In this document: piece by piece, positions 18,753-27,192 of the stretch
Layout of the letters: each line of letters starts with the position of its first letter
Numbering within the stretch: the first letter of the stretch is position 1
Assembly: GCF_000829035.1 (NCBI RefSeq)
Contig: NZ_AP012541.1
Span: forward strand, 2,356,001 to 2,420,000
Reading direction: 5' to 3'
DNA: 64,000 nt
Origin: Lacticaseibacillus paracasei subsp. paracasei
GTDB taxonomy: Bacteria > Bacillota > Bacilli > Lactobacillales > Lactobacillaceae
Program-made: the position numbers and the translations under genes
Notes under the pieces: model-generated
The model's input: only the letters and a program-made list of their open reading frames with translations
Database searches by the model: none
What the model was told of the DNA's origin: nothing

Positions 18753-19295
18753 TTACGCTTTATCGGTTGAACCGAACCCGCTTTGTCGCTTGGCTAGGCC
18801 GCCTTCATCGCCGTCTGCCAATAAGAATGGCATGAAAATACCTTGACCGATGCGATCGCCTTTTTTAATCACGACATCGCGCGGGAAAAAATTAAGTAGC
18901 TGAATAAAGATTTCGCCTTCATTGGCTGGATTGTTATAGTAATCCGCATCAATCACGCCAATCCCGTTCGGCAACACCAAGCCATGCTTCAATGGACTGC
19001 TCGAACGATTCGCTAGCACTAAAACTTCATTGGGCTGCATATAGGCTTTGATCCCAGTCGGCACCAAGTAAGGTTTCAACACCTTCTTAGCGCGCTCAAA
19101 GTCTTTATTGGTCAGTGGGTGCTCATTTTTAATCAAGCGGAAAAGCCGGATAAAGTCGTACCGCCAAATACTTCTTAAGACGAAGTCCTCACGTGCATAA
19201 AAGTCGTAACCAGCGGCCTGCTTCGTCTGCCGGGTCGGCAAAGTTAAATCTTCATCTTGATACTTTGAAACAATCTCAAAACCTCGGGTCTTCAT
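18753..19295 (-). CDS. dut: dUTP diphosphatase-like protein
   Basis: About 180 aa. Trimeric dUTPase motifs are present: AAGYDFYARED (motif 1), ANRSSSPLKHGL (motif 2), GVIDADYYNNPANEGEIF (motif 3), RIGQGIFMPF (motif 4) and a glycine-rich end KRQSGFGSTDKA (motif 5). It is longer than the ~145-aa classical enzyme owing to an insertion after motif 1 (about residues 45-80), as in other lactobacillar homologues. The ATG at 19295 follows TGGAGGC. It hydrolyses dUTP to dUMP, keeping uracil out of DNA, and leads the dut-radA-yacL operon. Confidence 0.9.
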   Translation of the reverse strand: MKTRGFEIVSKYQDEDLTLPTRQTKQAAGYDFYAREDFVLRSIWRYDFIRLFRLIKNEHPLTNKDFERAKKVLKPYLVPTGIKAYMQPNEVLVLANRSSSPLKHGLVLPNGIGVIDADYYNNPANEGEIFIQLLNFFPRDVVIKKGDRIGQGIFMPFLLADGDEGGLAKRQSGFGSTDKA

Positions 19296-19515
19296 AGCTG
19301 CCTCCATTTAAATAGTGTCCAAAGTATCATACCATGCGGACACATGGCACGGCCATGGTGAAAGGGCTTCCCTCCTTGTAATTATACCGCGTTCCTGATA
19401 GATTTGGGGTAGTAGACAGGTTATTAAACAGGCAAACATGTAAGCGTCTGAAGCTGCTTAAGAATCCTCTAAAAGTTTACCTGTACCATCACGAATTGAC
19501 CCAAGGAGGTGCCCC

Positions 19516-19806
19516 ATGGAATTCCAACGAGAACCAGGTCGTTTTTTTAACACGGACTGGGACGGCCGCTTAATGGCCGAAGTCACTTTTCAAGACATTG
19601 ATGACGGTCACGCGTGGGCGGTTGACCATACGTTTGTTGACGAAAGCTTGCGCGGTCAAGGGATTGCCGGCCAGCTGATTGAAACAGTCGTGGCTGCAGC
19701 TCGCAAGGAAGACAAAACGATTGAACCGCTTTGTTCATACGCCGTCCATGCTTTCCACAATCACCCCGAATATGCCGATGTCTTGCGGCCAACAAAAGAA
19801 GCTTAA
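19516..19806 (+). CDS. YidJ/GNAT-like N-acetyltransferase, 96 aa
   Basis: A short single-domain GNAT of the kind annotated as predicted acetyltransferase (COG2388). The acetyl-CoA loop is visible as VDESLRGQGIAGQLIETVVAAARK, and the family C terminus has ALCSY-like PLCSYAVHAFHNHPEY. A consensus AAGGAGG precedes the ATG. It is a single gene with its own terminator; the acceptor is unknown. Confidence 0.88.
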   Translation: MEFQREPGRFFNTDWDGRLMAEVTFQDIDDGHAWAVDHTFVDESLRGQGIAGQLIETVVAAARKEDKTIEPLCSYAVHAFHNHPEYADVLRPTKEA

Positions 19807-19840
19807 TCGTCCGCCGTACCGACATCATCACAGCAACAAA

Positions 19841-19867
19841 AAAAGCCGCTATGAGCGGCTTTTTTTA
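19841..19867 (+). terminator. Terminator of the GNAT gene
   Basis: AAAGCCGCT-atg-AGCGGCTTT followed by a T run; the A-rich left flank lets it also work for the convergent gene. Confidence 0.9.
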
Positions 19868-19922
19868 TGAGCGCAAGCAGACTCCCTTAGAAACCTGCAA
19901 CCGGGTAATAGGCGACAATCGT

Positions 19923-20300
19923 CTATGCTAGCCGATCATTCCAGCGATTCTTCTTAGTTGGTAACAGGAAGTAAATCAATAACCAGATTTGACCGATGAT
20001 TGGCACATACCAAAGCAAAACCCACCAACCACGGCGACCCGTGTCATGCAAACGCCGAACTGACAGCGACCAATTGGCAATAAAAATAATGAAATTAATC
20101 AGTGATGCAAGAAAGGTTTCTTTTCCAGGCTGAAAATTCAAAACACGCGTGACGTTCATGCCAAAAATATTAAATAAAATCGTCATGATGACATAGCCAA
20201 CGATAACATTAAGCAACCACGGCCACCAAAATTCACGCCGCGACGCCGTGCCAGAAAAGTTGCCTAAATGCTTAAAATAGTTCTGATATGCCTTAACCAT
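19923..20300 (-). CDS. DUF805 family membrane protein
   Basis: 125 aa. It has the DUF805 layout: a soluble start (YFKHLGNFSGTASRREFWW), three hydrophobic segments and the motif SVRRLHDTGRRGWWVLLW. These inner-membrane proteins have no defined function. It is a single gene, convergent with the GNAT gene. Confidence 0.88.
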   Translation of the reverse strand: MVKAYQNYFKHLGNFSGTASRREFWWPWLLNVIVGYVIMTILFNIFGMNVTRVLNFQPGKETFLASLINFIIFIANWSLSVRRLHDTGRRGWWVLLWYVPIIGQIWLLIYFLLPTKKNRWNDRLA

Positions 20301-20544
20301 AAGCTTAAACCCACCTAACTAGATAATTGTATGTCCAAATAATACTGGACATAGTCTAAATTATACTTTTAGTAAGTGCTTATTAAAAGTAAAATACCCC
20401 GAAACTTCTTCTTCTGAGAATCTGCAGCATTTTGTTGAATAGATTAACGAGCTTGTGCCACTCAATGATCCATTGGTTTTCCATCTTTAAATTCAAATTA
20501 AAATGAGGTAAGGTTTCTTTAATGCAATAAAAAGGAGATCGCCT

Positions 20545-21864
20545 ATGTCAGAAATTACATTTGATCAAATTAAAGACTTTCAAGCCCAACTAGCCAAACA
20601 GCCGGCTGCCGGCGCCACAGCTCGTGCGGTGCAAAACGTTGGCCCACAAGCTGCAAGTCGCGAACCCATTGACGGCGAAGATATGAAACCGGTCTTTTCT
20701 CTTGATCTTGATACCGGTACCGTTGCTAACCAAAAGAAAAGTGGCCGCTGTTGGCTCTTTGCCACCCTCAACACCGTTCGCCACGGCATTGCTGATGAAT
20801 TCGGCATTAAGGACTTCGAGTTTTCACAAAACTACAACGCCTTCTTTGATCGTTTGGAAAAAGCTAATTTATTTTATGAAAACATTTTAGCAACGGCCGA
20901 TAAACCGCTTGATGACCGCGAAGTTGCCGATTATCTGAGTGGCCCGGATCAGGATGGCGGTCACTATGATCAGGCTGAAGCACTGATCGAAAAATACGGT
21001 CTAGTCCCTAAGTCAATCATGCCAGAAACCTACAACAGCGAAAAAACGGTTGAACTCAACAGCGTTTTGAATGAGAAGCTGCGCAAAGATGCCAAAGTCT
21101 TGCGTGAGTTGAAACAGGCCAACGCTGGCGATGACGCCATTGCCGCTAAAAAACGCGAATTTCTCAGCGTTGTTTACCGCATTCTCGCTTATACTTTTGG
21201 CAACCCGCCAACCCAATTTGACTTTGAATATCGCGATGATAAGAAGCAGTACCACCGCGACACCAACCTGACCCCGCAGTCTTTCTTCAAAAAATATGTG
21301 AAGTGGCATTTTGACGATTACGTTGTGGTTGCGAGTGATCCGGAGCCGAACAAAAAATATCATCAGCTGTATACCATCGCTTCAGCGAACACCGTTGTCG
21401 GCGGTCATCCCCTGACCATTCTGAATCTACCACCTGACCAGTTGAAAAAACTGGCTTTAACCCAGCTACAGGCCGGTGAAGCCGTTTGGTTCGGCAATGA
21501 TGTGCTCGCTGATATGGATCGCAAATCTGGCACGCTTAAAGGCGGGCTGTATAACTACAGTGACTTATTCGATCTGGATCTTCATTTCGACAAAACTGAT
21601 CGAATTGTGACCACCGAAGCAGAAATGTCGCATGCTATGACGCTGACTGGCGCTGATGTTGTTGACGGCGAGGTCACCAAATGGAAAGTCGAAAATTCTT
21701 GGGGCAAAGACAACGGTCACGATGGCTATTTTGTTGCTGATGCATCTTGGTTCTACCAATATGTTTATGAAGTGGTCGTTCGAAAAGATCTGCTCGATCC
21801 AGCTGATCAAGCAGCACTTAAAGCAACACCAATTAACGTACCAGTCTGGGATTTCCTGAATTAA
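20545..21864 (+). CDS. C1B cysteine aminopeptidase, PepC-family paralogue 1
   Basis: 439 aa, bleomycin-hydrolase family. Catalytic residues are visible: Cys in KKSGRCWLFATLN, His in EMSHAMTLTGADV and Asn in KVENSWGKDNG. These cytosolic hexameric enzymes trim peptides from casein degradation. It is clearly homologous to the next gene over the whole length (both keep AYTFGNPP/AYTLGNPP and FEYRDD), with many differences, so the duplication is old. AAAGGAG precedes the ATG. The C terminus lacks the GALASK-like end of its paralogue, which could alter exo- versus endopeptidase activity. Confidence 0.92.
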   Translation: MSEITFDQIKDFQAQLAKQPAAGATARAVQNVGPQAASREPIDGEDMKPVFSLDLDTGTVANQKKSGRCWLFATLNTVRHGIADEFGIKDFEFSQNYNAFFDRLEKANLFYENILATADKPLDDREVADYLSGPDQDGGHYDQAEALIEKYGLVPKSIMPETYNSEKTVELNSVLNEKLRKDAKVLRELKQANAGDDAIAAKKREFLSVVYRILAYTFGNPPTQFDFEYRDDKKQYHRDTNLTPQSFFKKYVKWHFDDYVVVASDPEPNKKYHQLYTIASANTVVGGHPLTILNLPPDQLKKLALTQLQAGEAVWFGNDVLADMDRKSGTLKGGLYNYSDLFDLDLHFDKTDRIVTTEAEMSHAMTLTGADVVDGEVTKWKVENSWGKDNGHDGYFVADASWFYQYVYEVVVRKDLLDPADQAALKATPINVPVWDFLN

Positions 21865-21961
21865 ATTAGACTTGTATGCTAGACTAATGATGTTCGACAA
21901 AGGCAGTGCACCTACATGCTAGCTCATGCTTTCATGAAGGCTCTTGTCTTCGTCTTCATAA

Positions 21962-22078
21962 CGCGCTTGCAGTCGCAGAAGCCTGCACATCAGGACCTTG
22001 AGTTCAAATGGCCAAGTTCGGTTCATTTGAGTTCAAGCCCCCTTATGCTCCGGCTTCTAAGCGCTTCTGCTCGCGCTT
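21962..22078. repeat. Dispersed imperfect inverted repeat, copy 2
   Basis: Arms GCAGTCGCAGAAGCCTGC and CTCCGGCTTCTAAGCGCTTC, with an inner hairpin TTGAGTTCAAATGG / TTTGAGTTCAAG. It is directly followed by copy 3, so two copies stand in tandem between the two pepC paralogues. Confidence 0.7.
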
Positions 22079-22087
22079 AACTTTAAC

Positions 22088-22200
22088 GCGCTCGCCAGCC
22101 CAGAAACCTGCGTGTAAGGGCCCCAGATGCAATGGCCAAAACCGGGCCATCACATCTGGCGCCGCTTACACTCCGGTTTCTAACCGGGCTGGCTCGCGCT
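22088..22200. repeat. Dispersed imperfect inverted repeat, copy 3
   Basis: The best-preserved copy: GCTCGCCAGCCCAGAAACC at the left and GGTTTCTAACCGGGCTGGC at the right, around an inner stem CCAGATG / CATCTGG. It ends just before the ribosome-binding site of the second pepC paralogue, so it lies in that gene's leader. Confidence 0.75.
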
Positions 22201-22222
22201 CACAAAAAAGGAGTGTCTTTTA

Positions 22223-23569
22223 ATGTCTGCAGAAATTACCACTGGCGATCTGGCTCAATTCAAACAAGATCTCCAAGCCACACCCGGTGCATCCGCTCTT
22301 CAAAAAGCGGTCATGAACAACGGTATCAACGCAACTGCTGAGAACACGGACAGCAAAGTTGCCATGACCCCGACTTTTTCTATTGAACTTGATACCGGCA
22401 GCGTTGCCAACCAAAAGCAAAGTGGCCGTTGCTGGATGTTTGCCGCCCTCAACACGATGCGTCACGGCATTCAAGCACAATTTAAAATCAAAGACTTCGA
22501 ACTTTCTCAGAATTACACCTTCTTCTGGGACAAATTTGAAAAATCCAATTATTTTTATGAAAATGTTCTGAAAACCGCCGATCAACCACTCGACAGCCGT
22601 AAAGTTGCTTTTTTGATGGCCACACCACAACAGGATGGTGGTCAGTGGGATATGTTGTCTGCTTTGATCGAAAAATACGGGATCGTTCCTAAGTCCGTGA
22701 TGCCGGAAACATACAGCTCAAGTAAAAGTAGCGAGTTGAACGGTTTGTTGAACTTGAAGTTACGCAAGGACGCCGTTGCGCTTCGCAAACTGGTTGCTGA
22801 TAAAGCAAGCGATGCTGATATTGAAGCAGCTAAACAGAAAATGTTAGCTGAAGATTATCGGATTTTGGCTTACACCTTAGGCAACCCGCCGACGAAGTTC
22901 GACTTCGAATATCGCGATGATGATAAGCAGTATCATATTGACCGCGAACTCACCCCGCAGACCTTCTTCAAGAAGTACGTTGCGTGGAACCTTGATGATT
23001 ACCAAAGTATCATCAATGCGCCAACCGACGACAAGCCATACAACCATTTATACACGGTTGAAATGCTCGGCAACGTTGTCGGCGGCCGCGAAGTTCGGCA
23101 CTTGAACCTCGATATCGATACTTTCAAAGCCTTGGCCGTTAAGCAGCTCAAGGCAGGCGAATCGGTTTGGTTCGGTTCTGATGTTGGTCAGAGTTCTGAT
23201 CGGCAATTGGGCATCATGGATACCAACATCTATAAGAAGGATGATCTTTTCAACACCGACTTCACCATGACCAAGGCGGAACGCCTCGATTACGGCGAAA
23301 GCCTCATGACTCACGCAATGGTCCTCACCGGCGTTGACATTGTCGACGGCAAGCCAACCAAGTGGAAGGTTGAAAACTCTTGGGGCGACAAGGTCGGTGA
23401 CAAAGGCTATTTTGTGGCCAGTGATTCTTGGTTTGACGAATTCGTTTACCAAGTTGTCATCTCCAAAAAGTACCTGTCAGCTGACTTGCAAGACGTCATC
23501 AAGAACGAATACGACAAACCAACCGTTCTGGCCCCATGGGATCCAATGGGTGCTTTAGCTTCCAAATAA
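22223..23569 (+). CDS. pepC: Aminopeptidase C (PepC)
   Basis: 448 aa, peptidase family C1B. The catalytic Cys is in KQSGRCWMFAALN, His in LMTHAMVLTGVD, Asn in KVENSWGDKVG. The C terminus ends DPMGALASK; in PepC/bleomycin hydrolases the terminal residues reach into the active site and enforce aminopeptidase activity. AAAAAGGAG precedes the ATG. It releases N-terminal residues during casein-peptide use. It is the second of a tandem pair separated by two repeat elements. Confidence 0.95.
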   Translation: MSAEITTGDLAQFKQDLQATPGASALQKAVMNNGINATAENTDSKVAMTPTFSIELDTGSVANQKQSGRCWMFAALNTMRHGIQAQFKIKDFELSQNYTFFWDKFEKSNYFYENVLKTADQPLDSRKVAFLMATPQQDGGQWDMLSALIEKYGIVPKSVMPETYSSSKSSELNGLLNLKLRKDAVALRKLVADKASDADIEAAKQKMLAEDYRILAYTLGNPPTKFDFEYRDDDKQYHIDRELTPQTFFKKYVAWNLDDYQSIINAPTDDKPYNHLYTVEMLGNVVGGREVRHLNLDIDTFKALAVKQLKAGESVWFGSDVGQSSDRQLGIMDTNIYKKDDLFNTDFTMTKAERLDYGESLMTHAMVLTGVDIVDGKPTKWKVENSWGDKVGDKGYFVASDSWFDEFVYQVVISKKYLSADLQDVIKNEYDKPTVLAPWDPMGALASK

Positions 23570-23599
23570 GTCCATACGAATTGGTAAGCTGTCATATTG

Positions 23600-23634
23600 C
23601 AAAGCCTCACGGTCAATGATCGTGAGGCTTTTTG
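23600..23634 (+). terminator. Terminator of pepC
   Basis: AAAGCCTCACG / CGTGAGGCTTT with TTTT following. Confidence 0.9.
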
Positions 23635-23796
23635 CTGTTCGCAACCCCCTTGCGAAACCATCAAAAAATGTTTTGCTAGTTGACGTATCGAACTTTTTTG
23701 ATTAAAGAAAAATGTGGTATTCTGGTGACACATCGTAACCACGCGTTTTTTGATACCGGAGTCATCTCAGAAAACGCTCACTTTGGAGGGCAATGT

Positions 23797-24897
23797 ATGG
23801 GGACACAATTCGCCTTTGACTGGCGCCAAATCATTCATTCACGAAAAAACATGGCCGTACTCGGGTTGTTCATGGCCGCTTTTATCGTGGCGTTTTTCGC
23901 TTTAAGTTGGACCAAACAGCTCGATGTCACTCAAACATCACAAGCAACAGCCAACGCCGCGTTGGCCAACTATGCTGAATATAATCTGGATACGTTGAGT
24001 CAAGCACAAAAACCATTATTGGCTAATCTTGACGCCCAAAATTCAGCAACCGGCGTCATTGGCTTGGGCCTGCAGCTTGATGAGCCTGACACTACCCGTA
24101 ATGGGCTGCTTAGTTTACGTACGGCGCAGCTAGCCATGCGCCAACATCATTACAAAGCGCTCAACACGATGCCGCTGCCACCGTTGCATCAGCTTACTGG
24201 CGATGTGCTGAGCCTGAACGTTTTAAAATCTGAAGGCCGGCCTGCTGCAACAAGCGTTAGCACAAGTGCTTCTTATATTGTTTTGGTGTTACCTTATCTC
24301 GGCTGGATCACTGGCGCTGCTGCGATATTGCTCAGTTGCGACAGTTGGATCGAGCGGCGGCGACACCGGACACTCATCACTGCTCGTCCTTTGACAGCTG
24401 GCCTTGCGGGGAGCAGCCGCCTACTAATGCTTACCGGTTTTTACATCTTAACGCTGCTTGCCGGTTTTGCTTTGATGGTTGCGACACCAGCCCTGATAGC
24501 TGGCCTAGGTGACTTCAATTATCCGATCGCCGTCATGGGTACAGCCATACTGCCATTGTGGCAATACATACTTTTGTTTGGCGGCCTGACAATCTTAGCC
24601 GGTATTTGGCTCATCAGTTTTAGTATGCTAGTCAATACTTGGATCACCAACGTTTATCTGACCGCCTTTATCGTCATGGCAGCCGGATTATTGCCAGTCA
24701 TGCTACCACAGCTCTTCCATTTCCTGTGGTTCCTGCCAATGCCATATCTAGACAGTTACGCGACATTAAGCGGTACCTTAGTGGATCGCTTGAACCAGCC
24801 ACTTGCTAGCGTCGTCATTGGCACTGGTTTGCTGTTTCTCTGGACCTTTGTTAATCTCTTTATCTTTGGCCTACGTGTCAAAAAGGAGGCAGCATGA
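23797..24897 (+). CDS. ABC transporter permease, first of two
   Basis: 366 aa. One N-terminal membrane helix, an extracellular domain of about 130 residues and then five or more helices, as in large ABC-2/FtsX-like exporters. The ATG at 23797 (MGTQFAFDWRQ) has TTTGGAGGG before it; 39 upstream codons of open frame lack support. It overlaps the next gene by an ATGA junction. With the second permease and ATPase it forms a heterodimeric exporter of unknown substrate. Confidence 0.8.
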   Translation: MGTQFAFDWRQIIHSRKNMAVLGLFMAAFIVAFFALSWTKQLDVTQTSQATANAALANYAEYNLDTLSQAQKPLLANLDAQNSATGVIGLGLQLDEPDTTRNGLLSLRTAQLAMRQHHYKALNTMPLPPLHQLTGDVLSLNVLKSEGRPAATSVSTSASYIVLVLPYLGWITGAAAILLSCDSWIERRRHRTLITARPLTAGLAGSSRLLMLTGFYILTLLAGFALMVATPALIAGLGDFNYPIAVMGTAILPLWQYILLFGGLTILAGIWLISFSMLVNTWITNVYLTAFIVMAAGLLPVMLPQLFHFLWFLPMPYLDSYATLSGTLVDRLNQPLASVVIGTGLLFLWTFVNLFIFGLRVKKEAA

Positions 24898-26090
24898 TGG
24901 CTTATTTTCGTTTTCAGTTCCACCAGCTGCTGACTAACCGGAAAAATCTAGCGGTAATTGGTATCGCCTTAGTTGCCCTGATCTGCCAATTTGTCTTTTT
25001 CCCACCGAACACCACACCGGTCGAGTTACCGACAGCAACTGTTTTAACCCGTGATCGCGATAAAAATATTGCCTTTGTCAACGAATCGCACGGGCCTAAT
25101 ACCGCTGTGTGGGTGCCATCAACACGCGAATTTGCTAAGCTTGAAACCCAGATGTTAACAGCGCAAAAGCAAGGAAAAAATAAAGCTTACGTTCGCGCAA
25201 CTATCAACTATCTCGGTTTTTTGCGAAGATATGCTGCTAATCCCGATGCCCAAAGCAGTCCGTTCCATTACCCGCTCACCTATTATTACGAAAATCGTCA
25301 ATATCCCGATGCTGATGCTGCTTACGCTAATGTTGTTTTAACGCAATCACTAATACCTTTGGCAAAACAAGCACATCCAGATGTATCGACAATTCATCAG
25401 CAAACATTCTGGCAGACACTTTTCCGCGGCGCATTGGGTGGCTGGCTGACAGCGTTGTTGCTCATCACCATTCTGCTTGCGAATGATCTGCTGACCAGCG
25501 AGCAACGTCATCGCAGTATTGCGCGTTCTTTGCCACTTAGTCCGTGGCATGCCATCAATACCAAAACGCTGACGGTACTTGGTACCCTCGCCGGGGCAGT
25601 CACCCTGCTAATTGGTGTGACTGCTGTATGTGTCATCCCCTTCCATGGTCTTGGTTCACTAACCACAGCCATCAGTAACTTTGCCAAAAACGGGTCTTAC
25701 GCTTATGTCCAGCCACTGGCACTTGGTTCTGCTTTACTCATGATGCTTGGTTTGACTGTACTGCTCATGTGGCTGTTCATTCGACTTAACTTGCTTTGCC
25801 AATTGCTCTTTCACAACGAATTGATCGGACTGGTTCTCAGCGTCCTACTGCTCTTTGGCGAACCGCTCTATTTCATGCAAGGTTTAGCCTTCTCCGTACC
25901 CCAAACAGCCTACTATCTGCCTAGTTACATGAATCCAGCAGCCATCGTCAACGGCCTACAAAATTTCAGATACGATACCGGCCAAATGACACCGCTATCT
26001 GGGGTCATCGTGATTGGCAGTGTCATTGTCCTGCTAGAAATCATGCTGTTCATCGTGACACATCGCCGACATGCTGCGACGGTTAAATAG
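24894..26090 (+). CDS. ABC transporter permease, second of two
   Basis: About 398 aa, with the same plan as the preceding gene: N-terminal helix, a soluble extracellular domain (about residues 40-160), then a cluster of about six helices. Both begin with an F-x-F...TNRKNLAV / HSRKNMAV-like stretch, so they are paralogues. Translation starts at an ATGATG overlapping the upstream TGA. Half of the dispersed repeat element follows its stop codon directly. Confidence 0.8.
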   Translation: MMAYFRFQFHQLLTNRKNLAVIGIALVALICQFVFFPPNTTPVELPTATVLTRDRDKNIAFVNESHGPNTAVWVPSTREFAKLETQMLTAQKQGKNKAYVRATINYLGFLRRYAANPDAQSSPFHYPLTYYYENRQYPDADAAYANVVLTQSLIPLAKQAHPDVSTIHQQTFWQTLFRGALGGWLTALLLITILLANDLLTSEQRHRSIARSLPLSPWHAINTKTLTVLGTLAGAVTLLIGVTAVCVIPFHGLGSLTTAISNFAKNGSYAYVQPLALGSALLMMLGLTVLLMWLFIRLNLLCQLLFHNELIGLVLSVLLLFGEPLYFMQGLAFSVPQTAYYLPSYMNPAAIVNGLQNFRYDTGQMTPLSGVIVIGSVIVLLEIMLFIVTHRRHAATVK

Positions 26091-26132
26091 AGCGTGAGCT
26101 GGCGCGGTTAGAAACCAGCGTGATGCGTACGC
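26091..26132. repeat. Half-copy of the dispersed inverted repeat
   Basis: AGCGTGAGCTGGCGCGGTTAG and AAACCAGCGTGATGCGTACG match one arm of the element at 8.4 and 22.2 kb (AGCGTGAACCAGCCCGGTTA form). The partner arm is missing. It lies between the second permease and the ATPase gene. Confidence 0.5.
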
Positions 26133-26152
26133 ATTTTACAGGAGGGTACATC

Positions 26153-27031
26153 ATGGAATTGCAACTGCAAAATCTTGCATTAAGTTTTAAAAACAAACCC
26201 AACGTCATTCACGACATCAGCCTCACCATGAATGGCGGATCAATCGTCGGAATTGTCGCCCCCAATGGTACCGGCAAAACTACCTTGCTGCGCTTGATTC
26301 TCAATGATCTAAAACCACAAGCAGGCAAAGTGCTGGTAGATGGTAAAAGTTATGGTAGTCAGAAACAAAGCCTTGCGCTGCACCGGCAGATGTGCCTTTT
26401 CCCAGTTCAAGATGATCTTTATCCAGATTTATCCGGCAAAGCGCACCTCGAGTATTATGCCAAGCTTTGGCACAATCGTTCGAAGAGCGTGAAACAGATT
26501 ATCAATGTGCTTGACATGCGGGACTACATCAATCAACCGGTGCGTACCTATTCAATGGGCATGAAACAGCGGTTATGTTTTGGTATGGTCATGGCGGCTA
26601 ACACCCCGATCATGCTACTGGATGAATTTATGAACGGACTTGACACGATCAATGTTGCGCGAATGTCTCGCATTTTGCGCGGCTTACGCGCAGAAGGCAA
26701 GCTGATTATCACGGTCTCCCACTTGCTGAACAATCTGCAAGGGTACGCCGACCTCATCTACTTCATGCGTGACGGGAAGATCATCAAAACCATCGACCAA
26801 CACGAACAGCAGCCTTTATATGTGCAGGTTGCTGAAGAAAATGCCAGCCGTTTACCACGTATGCCGTGGGAACATTATCCCAACGGTATGTTGGTGCTGC
26901 CAATCCAAAAATTGCCAGGTGAGCATTTCAATCAACTACTGTTGGGTTTAGCAGCCCACCATATTCCCTTCAAACTTGGGCCACTCGATCTTGATACTTA
27001 TTTCAACGAATTTTACGAAACTGATCAATGA
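26153..27031 (+). CDS. ABC transporter ATP-binding protein
   Basis: 292 aa. Walker A IVAPNGTGKTTLLR, signature TYSMGMKQRLCFG, Walker B PIMLLDEFMNGLD, H-loop TVSHLL. The Walker B aspartate is followed by Glu-Phe rather than Glu-Pro. The ATG at 26153 follows CAGGAGGG. It follows the two permease genes and completes the exporter. Its C-terminal 75 residues are a variable extension. Confidence 0.88.
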   Translation: MELQLQNLALSFKNKPNVIHDISLTMNGGSIVGIVAPNGTGKTTLLRLILNDLKPQAGKVLVDGKSYGSQKQSLALHRQMCLFPVQDDLYPDLSGKAHLEYYAKLWHNRSKSVKQIINVLDMRDYINQPVRTYSMGMKQRLCFGMVMAANTPIMLLDEFMNGLDTINVARMSRILRGLRAEGKLIITVSHLLNNLQGYADLIYFMRDGKIIKTIDQHEQQPLYVQVAEENASRLPRMPWEHYPNGMLVLPIQKLPGEHFNQLLLGLAAHHIPFKLGPLDLDTYFNEFYETDQ

Positions 27032-27192
27032 AATAAAAACAACATAACGTAACTCATGCCGCTGTTTCTTATTCATTAGTGGCCGACAATATAACTAAAT
27101 TTATTATTCAGGCGAACGAATGCCGCAAGTTCGCCTTACAATATGTCGTGATTCTGCTACAATGACGGTATTACTTTTCAGGAGGCTCAAAA

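Noticed and set aside
21832..21840. ATTAACGTA, resembling one half of the quorum-sensing repeat
   Set aside because: It is inside the pepC-type coding sequence and has no second repeat at 21-bp spacing.
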